The notes below the pieces were generated by a model that had not been told where the DNA came from, ran no database searches, and saw only the letters and a list, made by a program, of their open reading frames with translations. From the NCBI RefSeq assembly GCF_037414475.1, contig NZ_CP147913.1, forward strand, positions 9,806,501-9,870,500: a stretch of DNA of 64,000 bases, written 5' to 3'. Both the position numbers and the translations under genes were made by a program. Position 1 is the stretch's first letter, and the number at the start of each line of letters is the position of its first letter. Origin of the DNA: Myxococcus stipitatus. GTDB lineage: Bacteria > Myxococcota > Myxococcia > Myxococcales > Myxococcaceae. Shown in pieces: positions 44,897 to 54,400 of the stretch.

Positions 44897-46711
44897 TCAG
44901 GACGCCGAGGCCGCGGTGGGCTCCGAAGGCCCGTCGAAGCGCACGAAGTAGCTGCGCACGGCGGCGTCCAGCAGTGCCGGGTCCAACCGGGGCTCCTGGC
45001 CCAGGTAGTAGGACATGTCGATGACCTGGTCGAGCAGGTCGCGAGGCTGGCACGCGGCGAAGGGCCGGTTGTGGGGCCGGTAGTGCGCGTCGATGAGGTA
45101 GTCGACGGCGTTGGCGCTGTAGGCCACGCCGCGCTTGCGGCACATGACCTCGAAGATTTGATGGAACTGCTCCTCGTCCGGGCGCTGCACCTCCAGCTTG
45201 TAGCGGACGCGGCGCAGGAAGGCGTCGTCCACGAGGGCGCTGGGGTCCAGGTTGGTGGAGAAGGCGGCGAACACGTCGAAGGGCACCTGCAGCTTCTTGC
45301 CGGTGTGCAGGGTGAGCATGTCGATGTCGCTCTCCAGCGGGACGATCCACCGGTTGAGCAGGTCTCGAGGAGAGACCTTCTGCCGGCCGAAGTCGTCGAT
45401 GAGGAGCATCCCGTTGCTGGCCTTCATCTGGAACGGGGCCTCGTAGTACTTCACCTCCGGCGAGTAGACGAGGTCGAGCATCTCCAGCGTCAGCTCACCG
45501 CCCACGACCACGAGCGGACGCCGGCAGCGCACCCAACGCCTGTCATACGATGCGCCGTCATCCTCCACGGGCTTGTGGAGGTTGGAGTCAAAGACTCGCA
45601 CCACGAAGTCGTCGATGAGGATGGCGTGGGGGATGAAGATGTCCCCGTCGAAGCAGTTCACCATTCCCTGGCAGATGGCTGTCTTTCCATTGCCGGGGGG
45701 ACCGTAGAAGAAGATGGCGCGGCCGGAGTTCATCGCCGGGCCGATGCCGTCGTAGATGTAGTCGCGGATGATGAGGTCGCCGAACTTGTCCTGCATCTTC
45801 GAGCGGGTGATGCGATTGCCCCGCACCGTCTGCTTCTTCACCGCCGCGACGTACTCCTGGAAGGGAATGGGAGCGGGGCCATTGTAGCGATTGCGCTCGA
45901 GAATCTGCCGCAGCACGTCCGTCACGAAGGGCGTGAGCTGGTAGATCATCGTGGACTTGCCCACGCCGGACGAGCCACCGCCGCGGATGTCCACGTACTT
46001 CTGGCGGCGCAGGCCCTCGATGATGTCGTCGACGACGGCGGTGGGGAGCTGGAGGCGGCTGGCCAGGTCCATGCCGCGCATCTCACCAGCGAAAAAGAGC
46101 GCCTTGAGGACCAGCTCCTCCACGAACGTGGCGGTGAGCCCCGTGTCCTCGAGCATGCGCGGCTGGTTGGGCCAGAAGCGGTCCACGGCGCCGCCCGCGT
46201 TCGAGTCCAACGCCCTCCGGGAGCCGGTCGCGGCGGTGCGGCGGTCCTGCCCGGAGAACGACGCGGGAGGAGCCACCCGGCGGTCCTGCCCTCCAGGAGG
46301 GGCGCCCGCACCCGGCGCCGCGGCCTGGGGGCGACGCTCCGGGAAGCTCATGGCCTGCGAGGCGGACGGTGGCCGGCGCTCCTGCGATGAGACGATGACC
46401 GAGGGCGAGCCTCCCGGCTGCGGCTGTCCAGGGCGGCGCTCGGCGGGGGCGCCAGACAAGGCGCTGCGGCGCTCGGTGGGGAACTCGGGGTCCTCGGCCG
46501 GGGGCGCCACGGGGCGCTGGGCGGCCGCGGGGCGGCGCTCGGGGAGTCCAGGGCCAGCGCCCGGCGGGCTCATGCGCGGGCGAGGAGGAGCACTCAGGAC
46601 CGGGCTGGACGAATCCGGCACGGAGGGCGACTCCGTGGGGGTGGCACTGCGACTCGAATCATGACTCGACTCGCCCGCCGCCGGAGGGGACGGCCTCCTG
46701 AACAAGGTCAT
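44897..46711 (-). CDS. AAA+ ATPase with repetitive (E/D)RR N-terminal region
   Basis: 604 residues. The first 170 are low-complexity, rich in Pro, Ala, Ser and Gly. They contain at least seven copies of an (E/D)RR motif (PERRPAA, TERRSAL, AERRPGQ, QERRPPS, PERRPQA, QDRRVAP, QDRRTAA). A helical region resembling a winged helix follows (about 180-245, TFVEELVLKALFFAGEMRGMDLASRLQLP). The AAA+ domain has Walker A GPPGNGKT (about 335) and Walker B LLIDDFG (about 433). A C-terminal lid contains RRVRYKLEVQRP. This domain order is seen in a MoxR-like or type II/IV secretion-style ATPase group in myxobacteria, by impression only. Its partner and process are unknown. Confidence 0.82.
   Translation of the reverse strand: MTLFRRPSPPAAGESSHDSSRSATPTESPSVPDSSSPVLSAPPRPRMSPPGAGPGLPERRPAAAQRPVAPPAEDPEFPTERRSALSGAPAERRPGQPQPGGSPSVIVSSQERRPPSASQAMSFPERRPQAAAPGAGAPPGGQDRRVAPPASFSGQDRRTAATGSRRALDSNAGGAVDRFWPNQPRMLEDTGLTATFVEELVLKALFFAGEMRGMDLASRLQLPTAVVDDIIEGLRRQKYVDIRGGGSSGVGKSTMIYQLTPFVTDVLRQILERNRYNGPAPIPFQEYVAAVKKQTVRGNRITRSKMQDKFGDLIIRDYIYDGIGPAMNSGRAIFFYGPPGNGKTAICQGMVNCFDGDIFIPHAILIDDFVVRVFDSNLHKPVEDDGASYDRRWVRCRRPLVVVGGELTLEMLDLVYSPEVKYYEAPFQMKASNGMLLIDDFGRQKVSPRDLLNRWIVPLESDIDMLTLHTGKKLQVPFDVFAAFSTNLDPSALVDDAFLRRVRYKLEVQRPDEEQFHQIFEVMCRKRGVAYSANAVDYLIDAHYRPHNRPFAACQPRDLLDQVIDMSYYLGQEPRLDPALLDAAVRSYFVRFDGPSEPTAASAS
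46240..46545 (-). repeat. (E/D)RR-coding repeats in the ATPase N-terminus
   Basis: Seven irregularly spaced motifs of the form (E/D)RR(P/S/V/T) within Pro/Ala/Gly-rich sequence. The spacing (about 10-25 residues) looks like a short linear binding motif repeated in a disordered tail. Confidence 0.7.
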
Positions 46712-46977
46712 TCGGTGCTCGCTCCAAGGTGTTCGGCCGACGAGCCTACTCCAAATGCACCGCCAGCAACGAGGATGGTGGCGACGGGCGGCGTCCGCTG
46801 CCTCCCGGGTCCCTCAGGGGAACCCACCAGGAGGGCTGCGGCGGCGAGTGGAGCGACTCACCTCGCCGAGGGGCGGCGCCGGCCCTCTCCTTCTCCGACA
46901 GGAGACACACGAAGAGAGGGAGCGCCGCGCGACCGGCTCGCCACCCCTCACCTCGCCATCGGGCCTGGCCGTGTCCG

Positions 46978-49833
46978 TCAGTCCGCGCGAATGGCGTGGA
47001 GCTCCTGCTCACCACCGCCGCGCACCAGGCGCAGGCGGACGGGCGAGCCCGGTGCCCCGTGTGAGCGCTGCTCCGCTTCCTGACGGTTGCGGACGACCAC
47101 ACCGTCCACGGCAAGGAGCCGGTCACCCACGATGATGCCCGCACGTGCCGCGGGCCCCTCGGGCGTGAGCCAGGCGAAGGAGACGTAGCCCCGGTCTTCG
47201 CTGTAGCCAGCGCCCAGCGTCCCGGGTGTCGCCCGGCGCGGCGAGACGGGGATATCACCCAGGTCGGTGGCCTCGACCTCCGCGACCTTCACCCCACGCG
47301 TCTCGACGCGGCCCTCGGGAGGCATGAGTCGGACGGTGTGCGCTCCGGGACGAACAGCCTCCAAGCGGAAGCGGCCGTCAGGACCGGTGACGGTGTCCGG
47401 GCTCGACGTCACGGTGCGATCAAGGAACACAGCGACCCCCGAGGCGGGACCTCCGTCGCGGCTCCACACGGCGCGACCCGAGAGGGAGGAGGCACCTTGC
47501 GTGAGGGGGATCTCCACATCCGCGCTGCCACCGGGAGACAACGTCACCACGGCCTCGCCAGAGCGCCCGTCCAGGGTGCTGACCGCGAGTTTGAGCGGCT
47601 GCCCCGGAGCATCGCGCAGCTCGAAGGTGCTTCCAGGGAACTGACGGGTGGTGGGAGCCGCGCCCGCCCAGGGCAACTCCTCGCCCCCCACTTCGGTGAG
47701 GGTGAGGGTGAAACCGTCGGGAGGCGTGCCGGTGCGCGCGACGACACGGCCTCTCAGATGCGCGGCGGCCTGGAGTCGCAGCTCCACGGGCCCCTGGCCC
47801 TCGCCCACGTTCGCGACGCGGGCGACACGGCCGGAGTTGTAGGCGACGAGCTCCGCGAGCGGCGGAGCTCCGGAAGGACGCGAGGGAATGGCGAAGGAGC
47901 CGTCCTCGTCCGCGAACACGCGCACGGTGATGGGGAAGTCTCCGCCCTGCACGGCGGCCACGGCGGCGAAGGGGCTGGGAGCGTTGGAGGACTCGCGGAC
48001 GGTGCCTGTGATGCCGCGCTCCTCGAGGAGGACGAGGTCCTGCTGGATGGAGCCGCCTTCCGGGACGGTGACGGCGGGGTCGTCCTGGTGGAAGTAGATG
48101 AAGCGCGCGCGAGGCAACACGGCGGTGAGCTGGTACACGCCCGCGGGCAGCTCCAAGCGATAGAGCCCCTCTGCGTCGGTCTCCGTCCAGGACATGTTCG
48201 TCCCCCCGCCTGTGCCGCCGCGAAGCATCGCGCGGACGACAGCGGGTTCGGGCACGGGCTCACCGGAGGCCAGCGTCACGCGGCCCTGGACGATGCCTGA
48301 CTCGGCGAGCGTCAGGTCGACGCGGGCACGGGTGCCGGACTTGAGCGTCTCGAGACGAGTCGCCCAGCCCTGGGCACCCTCGCGCCGAGCCCGCACGGAG
48401 GTAGGACCGGGAGCCAGGCCCGTAATCAGGTAGACGCCCTGCTCGTCCGCGCGGGTGCTGCGCGCGAGCCCTTCACGCTGTCCGGCGCGGACCTCCGCGT
48501 GAGCGACAGGCTGGCCGGAGGCGTTCGTCACGGTGCCCTCGACCTCCGCGGTGGCGGGCTCGAGCTTCACGTCCAGCGGCGCGAAGGCGCCAGAGGGGAC
48601 GACGATGGCGGTCACGCGTGTGGAGGCGAAGCCAGGAGCCTCGACGCGGATGTCGTAGTCGCCTGGGGGGAGCGCCATGCGGTAGGCGCCCTCGCCGCCA
48701 GACGTGGCTCGACCCAACTCCCCCTTGGCGAGCGAGGGGCTCGCGACGAGCGTGGCCTCACGCACGGGTGCGCCGTCCGTGGCGAAGACTCGGCCCTCGA
48801 GTCCACTGGCCGCGCCCAGCGTCACGGTGAGGCCGCGCAGCGTCTCGCCCGGGGCCACGGACAGGGCGCCCGGGATTCGACCCACGGAGTCACCGTGTCG
48901 CGCGGTGAGGACCCAGGTGCCCGCCTGGACCTCGAAGGCGAAGCCACCCCCTTCGCTCGTCGTGGCTCGCACGGGAGCGGGGCCTCCCGAGGCAAGGACC
49001 TCCGCACCCGCGACAGGCTGCCCCTTGGCGTCGACGACGAAGCCCTCCAGCGTCCCCGCGCCCCACAGGCCAACCACCAGCTCGGCCGAGGTGGGGACCT
49101 GGAGGAAGCGAACCGTGCGAGGGCTGAACCCGGGGGCTTCGGCGGTAAGGGCGTAGCGACCCGGGGGCAGGTTGGCGAACTGGAAGTGGCCGCGCTCATC
49201 ACTCGTGGCGAAGGAAGACTCCTCGGAAAGCGAGGCAGGCTCGGCCCAAGCGATGGCAGCGCTGGGATAGGGACGCAGGGTGACGTCCGCCATGGGAACA
49301 GGCTCGTTGCGGCCCTCCGCGACGATGCGTCCATGAAGGGACACGCCCGTGGAGAGGGCGAGCTCCACCTCGGTTTCGGCGACGCCCACGGGGCGGGTGG
49401 CCTCGCGACGCGCGGGCGCGTGCCCCGTGGCATGCGCGGAGAGCAGATAGTCCCCGGGGCCCGCGGGCAGGCGAAGTGTGCCGTCATCCCCCGTGACACC
49501 CTCGCTCGCCAGTCGCCATGGGTTCGACTCGGCGCCATCCACGGAGACTCGAAGCCACGCGCGAACACGAGCATCGGAGACCGGGCCTGCGGGGGTGACG
49601 ACGCGCACGACGAAGAATCCATCGGACGGAGAGACCGTGGACTCCAGGGGCGGAGTGGCGGGGATGCGCGCACGCGCCGAGGCTGCGTTGACGGCGTCCA
49701 TGGGCTGCGCACCCGTGGCCCCATGAGGCTCGATTCCAGATGTGCCTGGCTGGCTGCGGAAAAAGAGCAGCAGCACCCCGCAGACGGCGAGGATGGACGC
49801 GAGGAGAATGGAGAGTCGATGACGCTGGCGCAT
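46978..49833 (-). CDS. Secreted/anchored protein with carboxypeptidase-regulatory repeats and a PDZ domain
   Basis: 951 residues, ATG 49833 with GGGGGA 7 bp upstream. An N-terminal membrane anchor (about 8-25) is followed by many carboxypeptidase-regulatory-like (transthyretin-fold) repeats of about 80-90 residues. Each has a pattern such as GRVTLASGEPVPEPAVVRA ... TDAEGLYRLELPAGVYQLTA. The last 90 residues form a PDZ domain (YVSFAWLTPEGPAARAGIIVGDRLLAVDGV). No catalytic peptidase domain is present. It is likely an extracytoplasmic scaffold or adhesion protein. Confidence 0.85.
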   Translation of the reverse strand: MRQRHRLSILLASILAVCGVLLLFFRSQPGTSGIEPHGATGAQPMDAVNAASARARIPATPPLESTVSPSDGFFVVRVVTPAGPVSDARVRAWLRVSVDGAESNPWRLASEGVTGDDGTLRLPAGPGDYLLSAHATGHAPARREATRPVGVAETEVELALSTGVSLHGRIVAEGRNEPVPMADVTLRPYPSAAIAWAEPASLSEESSFATSDERGHFQFANLPPGRYALTAEAPGFSPRTVRFLQVPTSAELVVGLWGAGTLEGFVVDAKGQPVAGAEVLASGGPAPVRATTSEGGGFAFEVQAGTWVLTARHGDSVGRIPGALSVAPGETLRGLTVTLGAASGLEGRVFATDGAPVREATLVASPSLAKGELGRATSGGEGAYRMALPPGDYDIRVEAPGFASTRVTAIVVPSGAFAPLDVKLEPATAEVEGTVTNASGQPVAHAEVRAGQREGLARSTRADEQGVYLITGLAPGPTSVRARREGAQGWATRLETLKSGTRARVDLTLAESGIVQGRVTLASGEPVPEPAVVRAMLRGGTGGGTNMSWTETDAEGLYRLELPAGVYQLTAVLPRARFIYFHQDDPAVTVPEGGSIQQDLVLLEERGITGTVRESSNAPSPFAAVAAVQGGDFPITVRVFADEDGSFAIPSRPSGAPPLAELVAYNSGRVARVANVGEGQGPVELRLQAAAHLRGRVVARTGTPPDGFTLTLTEVGGEELPWAGAAPTTRQFPGSTFELRDAPGQPLKLAVSTLDGRSGEAVVTLSPGGSADVEIPLTQGASSLSGRAVWSRDGGPASGVAVFLDRTVTSSPDTVTGPDGRFRLEAVRPGAHTVRLMPPEGRVETRGVKVAEVEATDLGDIPVSPRRATPGTLGAGYSEDRGYVSFAWLTPEGPAARAGIIVGDRLLAVDGVVVRNRQEAEQRSHGAPGSPVRLRLVRGGGEQELHAIRAD

Positions 49834-49986
49834 GAGGCGTCCCCCGTGTGAACAGGCACTCCTTCAGGGAAGTGCTTGAGCGTAGGCCAGCCCGCGTCAG
49901 GGCGAAACGATGACCGTCTCGTTTTCAAACCGGAGCGACACCGGCCTCGACCGGTGCAACTCCTGGCGCGAAGCAGAAACCTGGGC

Positions 49987-50853
49987 CTAGAGCTGGAGGC
50001 CCTTCTCGATCTCCGCCAGGCGGAAGCGGGCCATGGCCAGGTTCGCGTTGGCGCGGTTCAGGGCGACGTAGAAGAACAGGCCCTCACGCGCGGCCAGCGG
50101 GCGGATGACGTGATACTGCTCGCCGAGGGTGATGAGGATGTCCTCGATGCGGTCCTTGATGCCCAGCACGGACATCGCCTTCATCTTCGCGCGGACGACC
50201 TCGGTGTTCGCGGCGGCGGCCGTCTCGATGTTGAAGGTCGCCGTCCCCCCCTGGCTCCCCAGACACATGCCGCTCTTGGCATCCACCAGACAGGCGGCGA
50301 AGGCACCTTCAATCTTCAGGGTCTCTTCCAGGGACAGCTTCACGTTCGGCATGACATCTCTTTCAGCGGAGGTGTGGGTGGGGTGTTGCTCGACGGGGGG
50401 AGCCAGCTCCTCCAGGCTGAAGGTCAGCTGGCTGGAGTAGGTGCGCGGCTGGGGAACGAAGAGGGCCTGGGCATCTGGCACGGCGAGCAGCGCGCGCAGG
50501 TGGCCCGCCATGTGCCCACGGAGCAGCTCGCGGAGGGTGTCGCGGGGAACCAGACCCCACGCCACCAGCACTTCGCAGAAGTTGCCTCCGCTCTTGCGGC
50601 ACTCCGCCATGACCTGCTCGACATCCTCGCGGCTCACCCACTGCTGCTGGATGAGCAAGGACGAGAAGTTCTGGACTCCGGGTCCGTTCAACACGGCCCA
50701 GGCCACCTTCTGGTCGACGACGAAGATGCGGCCCGAGACGGTGGATGACTTCACCACCACCTCACCACCCAGCTCGCTCTCCAAGGCCTCGTGTAGCACC
50801 GAGCGTAGGACCGGACGCGCTACCTGGGTCGCCCTGTGTGCTGCTCGTTCCAT
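49987..50853 (-). CDS. Roadblock/LC7-domain protein with DUF4388-like N-terminus
   Basis: 288 residues from ATG 50853; an in-frame ATG at 50892 exists, but the codons between are A/T-rich and unlike the gene. The N-terminal half (about 10-150) resembles the DUF4388/PATAN-type sensor region of myxobacterial regulators (RIFVVDQKVAWAVLNGPG ... QQQWVSREDVEQVMAECRKSGG). The C-terminal 110 residues are a Roadblock/LC7 fold (GAFAACLVDAKSGMCLG ... YHVIRPLAAREGLFFYVALNRANANLAMARFRLAEIEKGLQL), as in MglB-type regulators of small GTPases. No GTPase gene is adjacent. It may be a polarity or scaffold regulator. Confidence 0.8.
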   Translation of the reverse strand: MERAAHRATQVARPVLRSVLHEALESELGGEVVVKSSTVSGRIFVVDQKVAWAVLNGPGVQNFSSLLIQQQWVSREDVEQVMAECRKSGGNFCEVLVAWGLVPRDTLRELLRGHMAGHLRALLAVPDAQALFVPQPRTYSSQLTFSLEELAPPVEQHPTHTSAERDVMPNVKLSLEETLKIEGAFAACLVDAKSGMCLGSQGGTATFNIETAAAANTEVVRAKMKAMSVLGIKDRIEDILITLGEQYHVIRPLAAREGLFFYVALNRANANLAMARFRLAEIEKGLQL

Positions 50854-50908
50854 GGAGTGAGTCCGGGGCGAACCAGGTGTGTTACTTTTCATTTCCGAAT
50901 CCACGCGA

Positions 50909-50938
50909 ACTATATCCAGCGCCCCCGCAATATCGCAA
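50909..50938 (-). promoter_or_regulatory. Possible sigma-70-type promoter of the roadblock gene
   Basis: On the minus strand TTGCGA (complement of 50933-50938) and TATAGT (complement of 50909-50914) are 18 bp apart. Transcription would start near 50902, giving a leader of about 49 bases to ATG 50853. The region is A/T-rich for this genome. Confidence 0.4.
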
Positions 50939-50951
50939 CCCAGCTGCAATA

Positions 50952-50965
50952 CTTGGAATTCCAAG
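50952..50965. promoter_or_regulatory. 14-bp perfect palindrome sharing its core with 27464-27477
   Basis: CTTGGAATTCCAAG lies just upstream of the predicted -35 box of the roadblock gene. Its central ten bases TGGAATTCCA are identical to those of the palindrome at 27464-27477. Confidence 0.4.
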
Positions 50966-51068
50966 GGAGTGGGGTAAAAACCGCCCCATACCTGGGTCCA
51001 AACGGGGCGACCCCATCGCAGAGTTCAGCACGGATGGAAAGGAGAATCCCCTCCCCTGCGCACCTTCA

Positions 51069-51341
51069 GTGAAGGTGCGTTGCGTCAACTGGGAGGGGCC
51101 GCGGCGGGTCCGGCTCAATGCGTCCTACACGCAGTCCTTTCCCACTCAGAATCGCCCCGCCCGCTCCGGCTCCGAGGCCAACAACACGCTCGGATATTCC
51201 GGAGGCGATGCAATCTACCGGATGAAGCTCAAGTTCAACTCCAGCACGTCTTGCTTGCCACTGACCTTCTACACGCGGAACGCCACGCCGCAGAGAGGCG
51301 AGCAATGGGCTCTCAACAACGTGGAGGTCCTGGTGGAGTAA
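51069..51341 (+). pseudogene. Orphan 3' coding remnant or small gene
   Basis: An open frame of about 90 residues ends at TAA 51341 (VRCVNWEGPRRVRLNASYTQSF ... FYTRNATPQRGEQWALNNVEVLVE). The composition looks like real protein (balanced, with aromatic and Asn residues, beta-strand pattern). There is no plausible start with a ribosome-binding site: GTG 51069 has none, and the frame continues upstream through the low-GC intergenic DNA. It most resembles the last part of a secreted beta-sandwich protein whose 5' end is lost. It lies between the roadblock promoter and the end of the phospholipase-protease gene. The rest of 50854-51436 holds no other gene that I can see. Confidence 0.35.
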
Positions 51342-51436
51342 TCACATCCAAGCAGGGGCTCCGCCACCCGGCATGAGGCCCCCACGCCGGATGGAGTCAA
51401 TCGCAGACACTTCATCCGGCGTACCCGGCACTCGTC

Positions 51437-54400
51437 TCACACCATCACGAAGTCATCGTCATCCGAGTCGTCCGATTTCTTCCCCTTCGGCGCCGTACTC
51501 CCGCCACTCGAGGACATGCTGGTGGAGAGTCCTTCAGTGCCCTTCTTGGCCGGACTGCCAGGGCTCCCCACGAGGACGAAGTCGTCCACGACACGCCCAT
51601 TGATGCCGTCCAGGGCCTGCTGGTGCAGGGCGCGGAACCGAATCGCGGCTTCGCGCGGGTTCCTTTCGGCAGGAGGCAAGGCCCCGTTGTGCGAGACGAG
51701 CCACCGCGCGAGCTCGATGATCCAGGCCCCACAGCTGTGCTGCCCACCGTCATGGCCCATCATGCGGTCATTCTGATAGCGGACGCCACAGTGCTCGACC
51801 AGCAGGTCCGGGAACGCCCGTCCCAACGTGCCCAGGTTGGGCACGGAGTCGGGATTGAGCGGGTCGATGAAGAGCACCCGGGCCTGTCCCCGGGCCCCAC
51901 CCAGGGGAGGCGCCACCCTGATGAAGATCAACCCCCAATGGTTGCCATTGACGTTGTAGGGCTGAACGATGACCCGCGGCTCCCCTCCCGGCTGCAGGCC
52001 CTGCAGGGCTTCGTCATACGTGTTCGGCGCGATGCGGGCGAGCACGTAGCTGTTGATTCCTCGCAGCACGACCACGTTCGGCACCCCGCCGAGGTAGTGG
52101 TTCAGGAGCGTGAAGATCTGCTGATCGGTGTAGTAGTGGTTCCCTTCAATCTTGTCGCCGTTCTCGTAGGAGCTGGAGGATGAACTCGACCCCTGTGTCG
52201 AAGGCGCCGTCTGGCTCGCCGTCCCGGAGCTGCTCGATGGCGGCGACAGGCGTTCCTGCTCCAACCGCTCCAGCATGGCCTTTCTCGCGGACGCTTCATC
52301 CTTCCGGAGAATCTCCGTGAGGTCCGGCGGCGCACGCAGATCGACCCGCAGGACCTTCCCCATGTTGTCGGGGTGCAACAGCGGCGGCGACCAGTCCTGA
52401 CGCGCGAGGCCTCCTCCAAAGAAGGACGACGAGGGCCTCGAGGTGAGCGGACGCAGGGAGGACTCGACCACTCCGTGGAAGAACTCCGAACGAGGCATCC
52501 CCCCAAACCCCATGGACCTCAGCAGCCGCGTCGCCGGCAGCCCCCCCAGGAGCAGACTCCGCCCAAGCCCGAACGGGTCACTGGGCACCTTCGGCAACGT
52601 CTTGCAGCCCCCTTTGCACGCGGGATTGACGCAGTGCTGCCCCGAATACGTCCAGAGAGGCGTCCAATACGTCCGGAGCAGGTCCCCCACGGCGGCCGGC
52701 CCCTCGACCAGGTAGTTGAACTCCGAGAGGAAGCCTGGATAGAGATTGTCGGACCCGACGACATACGCCTGGTCATCGGCAATCATGATCTTGGTGTGAT
52801 TGCCCGGCGCGGACGGAACCTTCGGAAAGATGGCGCCACTGGCCTTCTTCACGGACAGCACCGCGCTCCCGATGATTCCCTTGACCGGTGGCTCGATGGC
52901 GAGCGACGGCTGCTTCAAGGTCGCCGTGAAGCCCTCCTGCGACAGGCTCGGCCAGAAATACGTCTCCCCTTCCCGCGTCATCTCCCGCGGAACGTTCGTG
53001 TAATAGAACGGAGCGATGTGCAGCCGGCTCAAGGCCGCCAGACGCGCCTCCGCATCCGGCCGCCGGGCATCCGTGTCGACGGTATGCGCCATGTAGTACT
53101 GGAACAACTCGAACGTCCGGCACGCCCCCGAACCAAATGAATACTGGTCACCCTCGGCGCCAGCCCCCGCGTCCAGGGGTGAGACAACCACTTGGACCTC
53201 CAGCTTGGGATTGGCGATCAACGCCTCCATGATCCAATGACAGACCACGTGGGATGACCACTTCTTCTTCCACGCGCTGACCAGGTCCATCTGGGACAGG
53301 CGCAACGTGCTCGTGGCTCCGCGGATCAACACCTCCTTCATGATCTCGGACGCCTTCTCGTAGTCCTGCTCCATCTCAGGGCCCGACCAGTGCTTCCCGA
53401 TGGACAGGACTCGCGACGCCCTCTTGTACTCATCGAGGCCGGCATACCCCACGACCTTCTCCTCCTTGAAGACAGGTCCCTCCAGGTCGCGCAAGGTCTG
53501 AAGGTCATCCTCGCGAATCGAGTCCGCTTGCAGGTCCTCCGGCGTCTCCTCTTCCAGGGTGGTGGGCAAGGATTCGAATCCACCACTCCGACTGAAAGGA
53601 CTGCTCACCGGCAAGCCGCCGCGATGCAGCGTCCCGAACTCCTTGCAGCGACTGGTTCGGAAATCCCGAGCCTCGCGAGTGGTCAACGGGTCATCGAGCC
53701 TGCGCACGCTCGCGTCATCGCCGTTCCTCCACGCCAGGGTTCCTGGATCCAGGAACTCCTTCGTCACCACGTCCGTGCCGCATCCCCACATCCTGTCCAG
53801 GAACCGCTGTGAACCCCAAGCCGCCTCGCCATGCACAACGACAGACACGTCGTGCACGGGCGGATAGCTGGTGAACAGGTCCATGTTGAGGTTGTGCCCA
53901 CCCACCAACGCCTCGAGACCATCCGAGGCGATGATCTTCGAGTGGTTCCAGGTCATCTTGGTGAAATCATCATCGGGCTCGGACGCCAGCCACGACGGCA
54001 AGGACGCGCTGGCAAAGGCGGAGAATCCCGCCACGAGCCCCTTCTGCAGACGGAAGAACCGCGCCATCCAGAGGTCCGGCACCGCGCCCCAGACATCCCT
54101 GCGCGAGCGCACCAGACGAATCAGCGCGCCCTGGAAATCGATGAGGTTGGGCGACGTTCCGTCCTTGAAGACCATGGGCGTCTGCCCGAAGAGGAACCGG
54201 AACTGGAGGGGCGGACGGCCTTGATTGGCGGTCATCGCCGTATCGATGGCCCCCAGAATCACCCGGGCCCAGGAGGGGTCCGGACTGTTGAGGGAGGCCA
54301 CGTCGCAGCGGAACCGCGTCTTCTGGACGACCTCGATGATGGCTCGCTCGAAGTCCTTGGTGCGGCTCACGGCCGCCGACATGATCTCCGGCCCGAAGGG

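Noticed and set aside
53570..53581. GGATTCGAATCC, resembling a tRNA T-loop
   Set aside because: It lies inside the phospholipase-protease coding sequence, with no acceptor stem, anticodon arm or CCA end around it.
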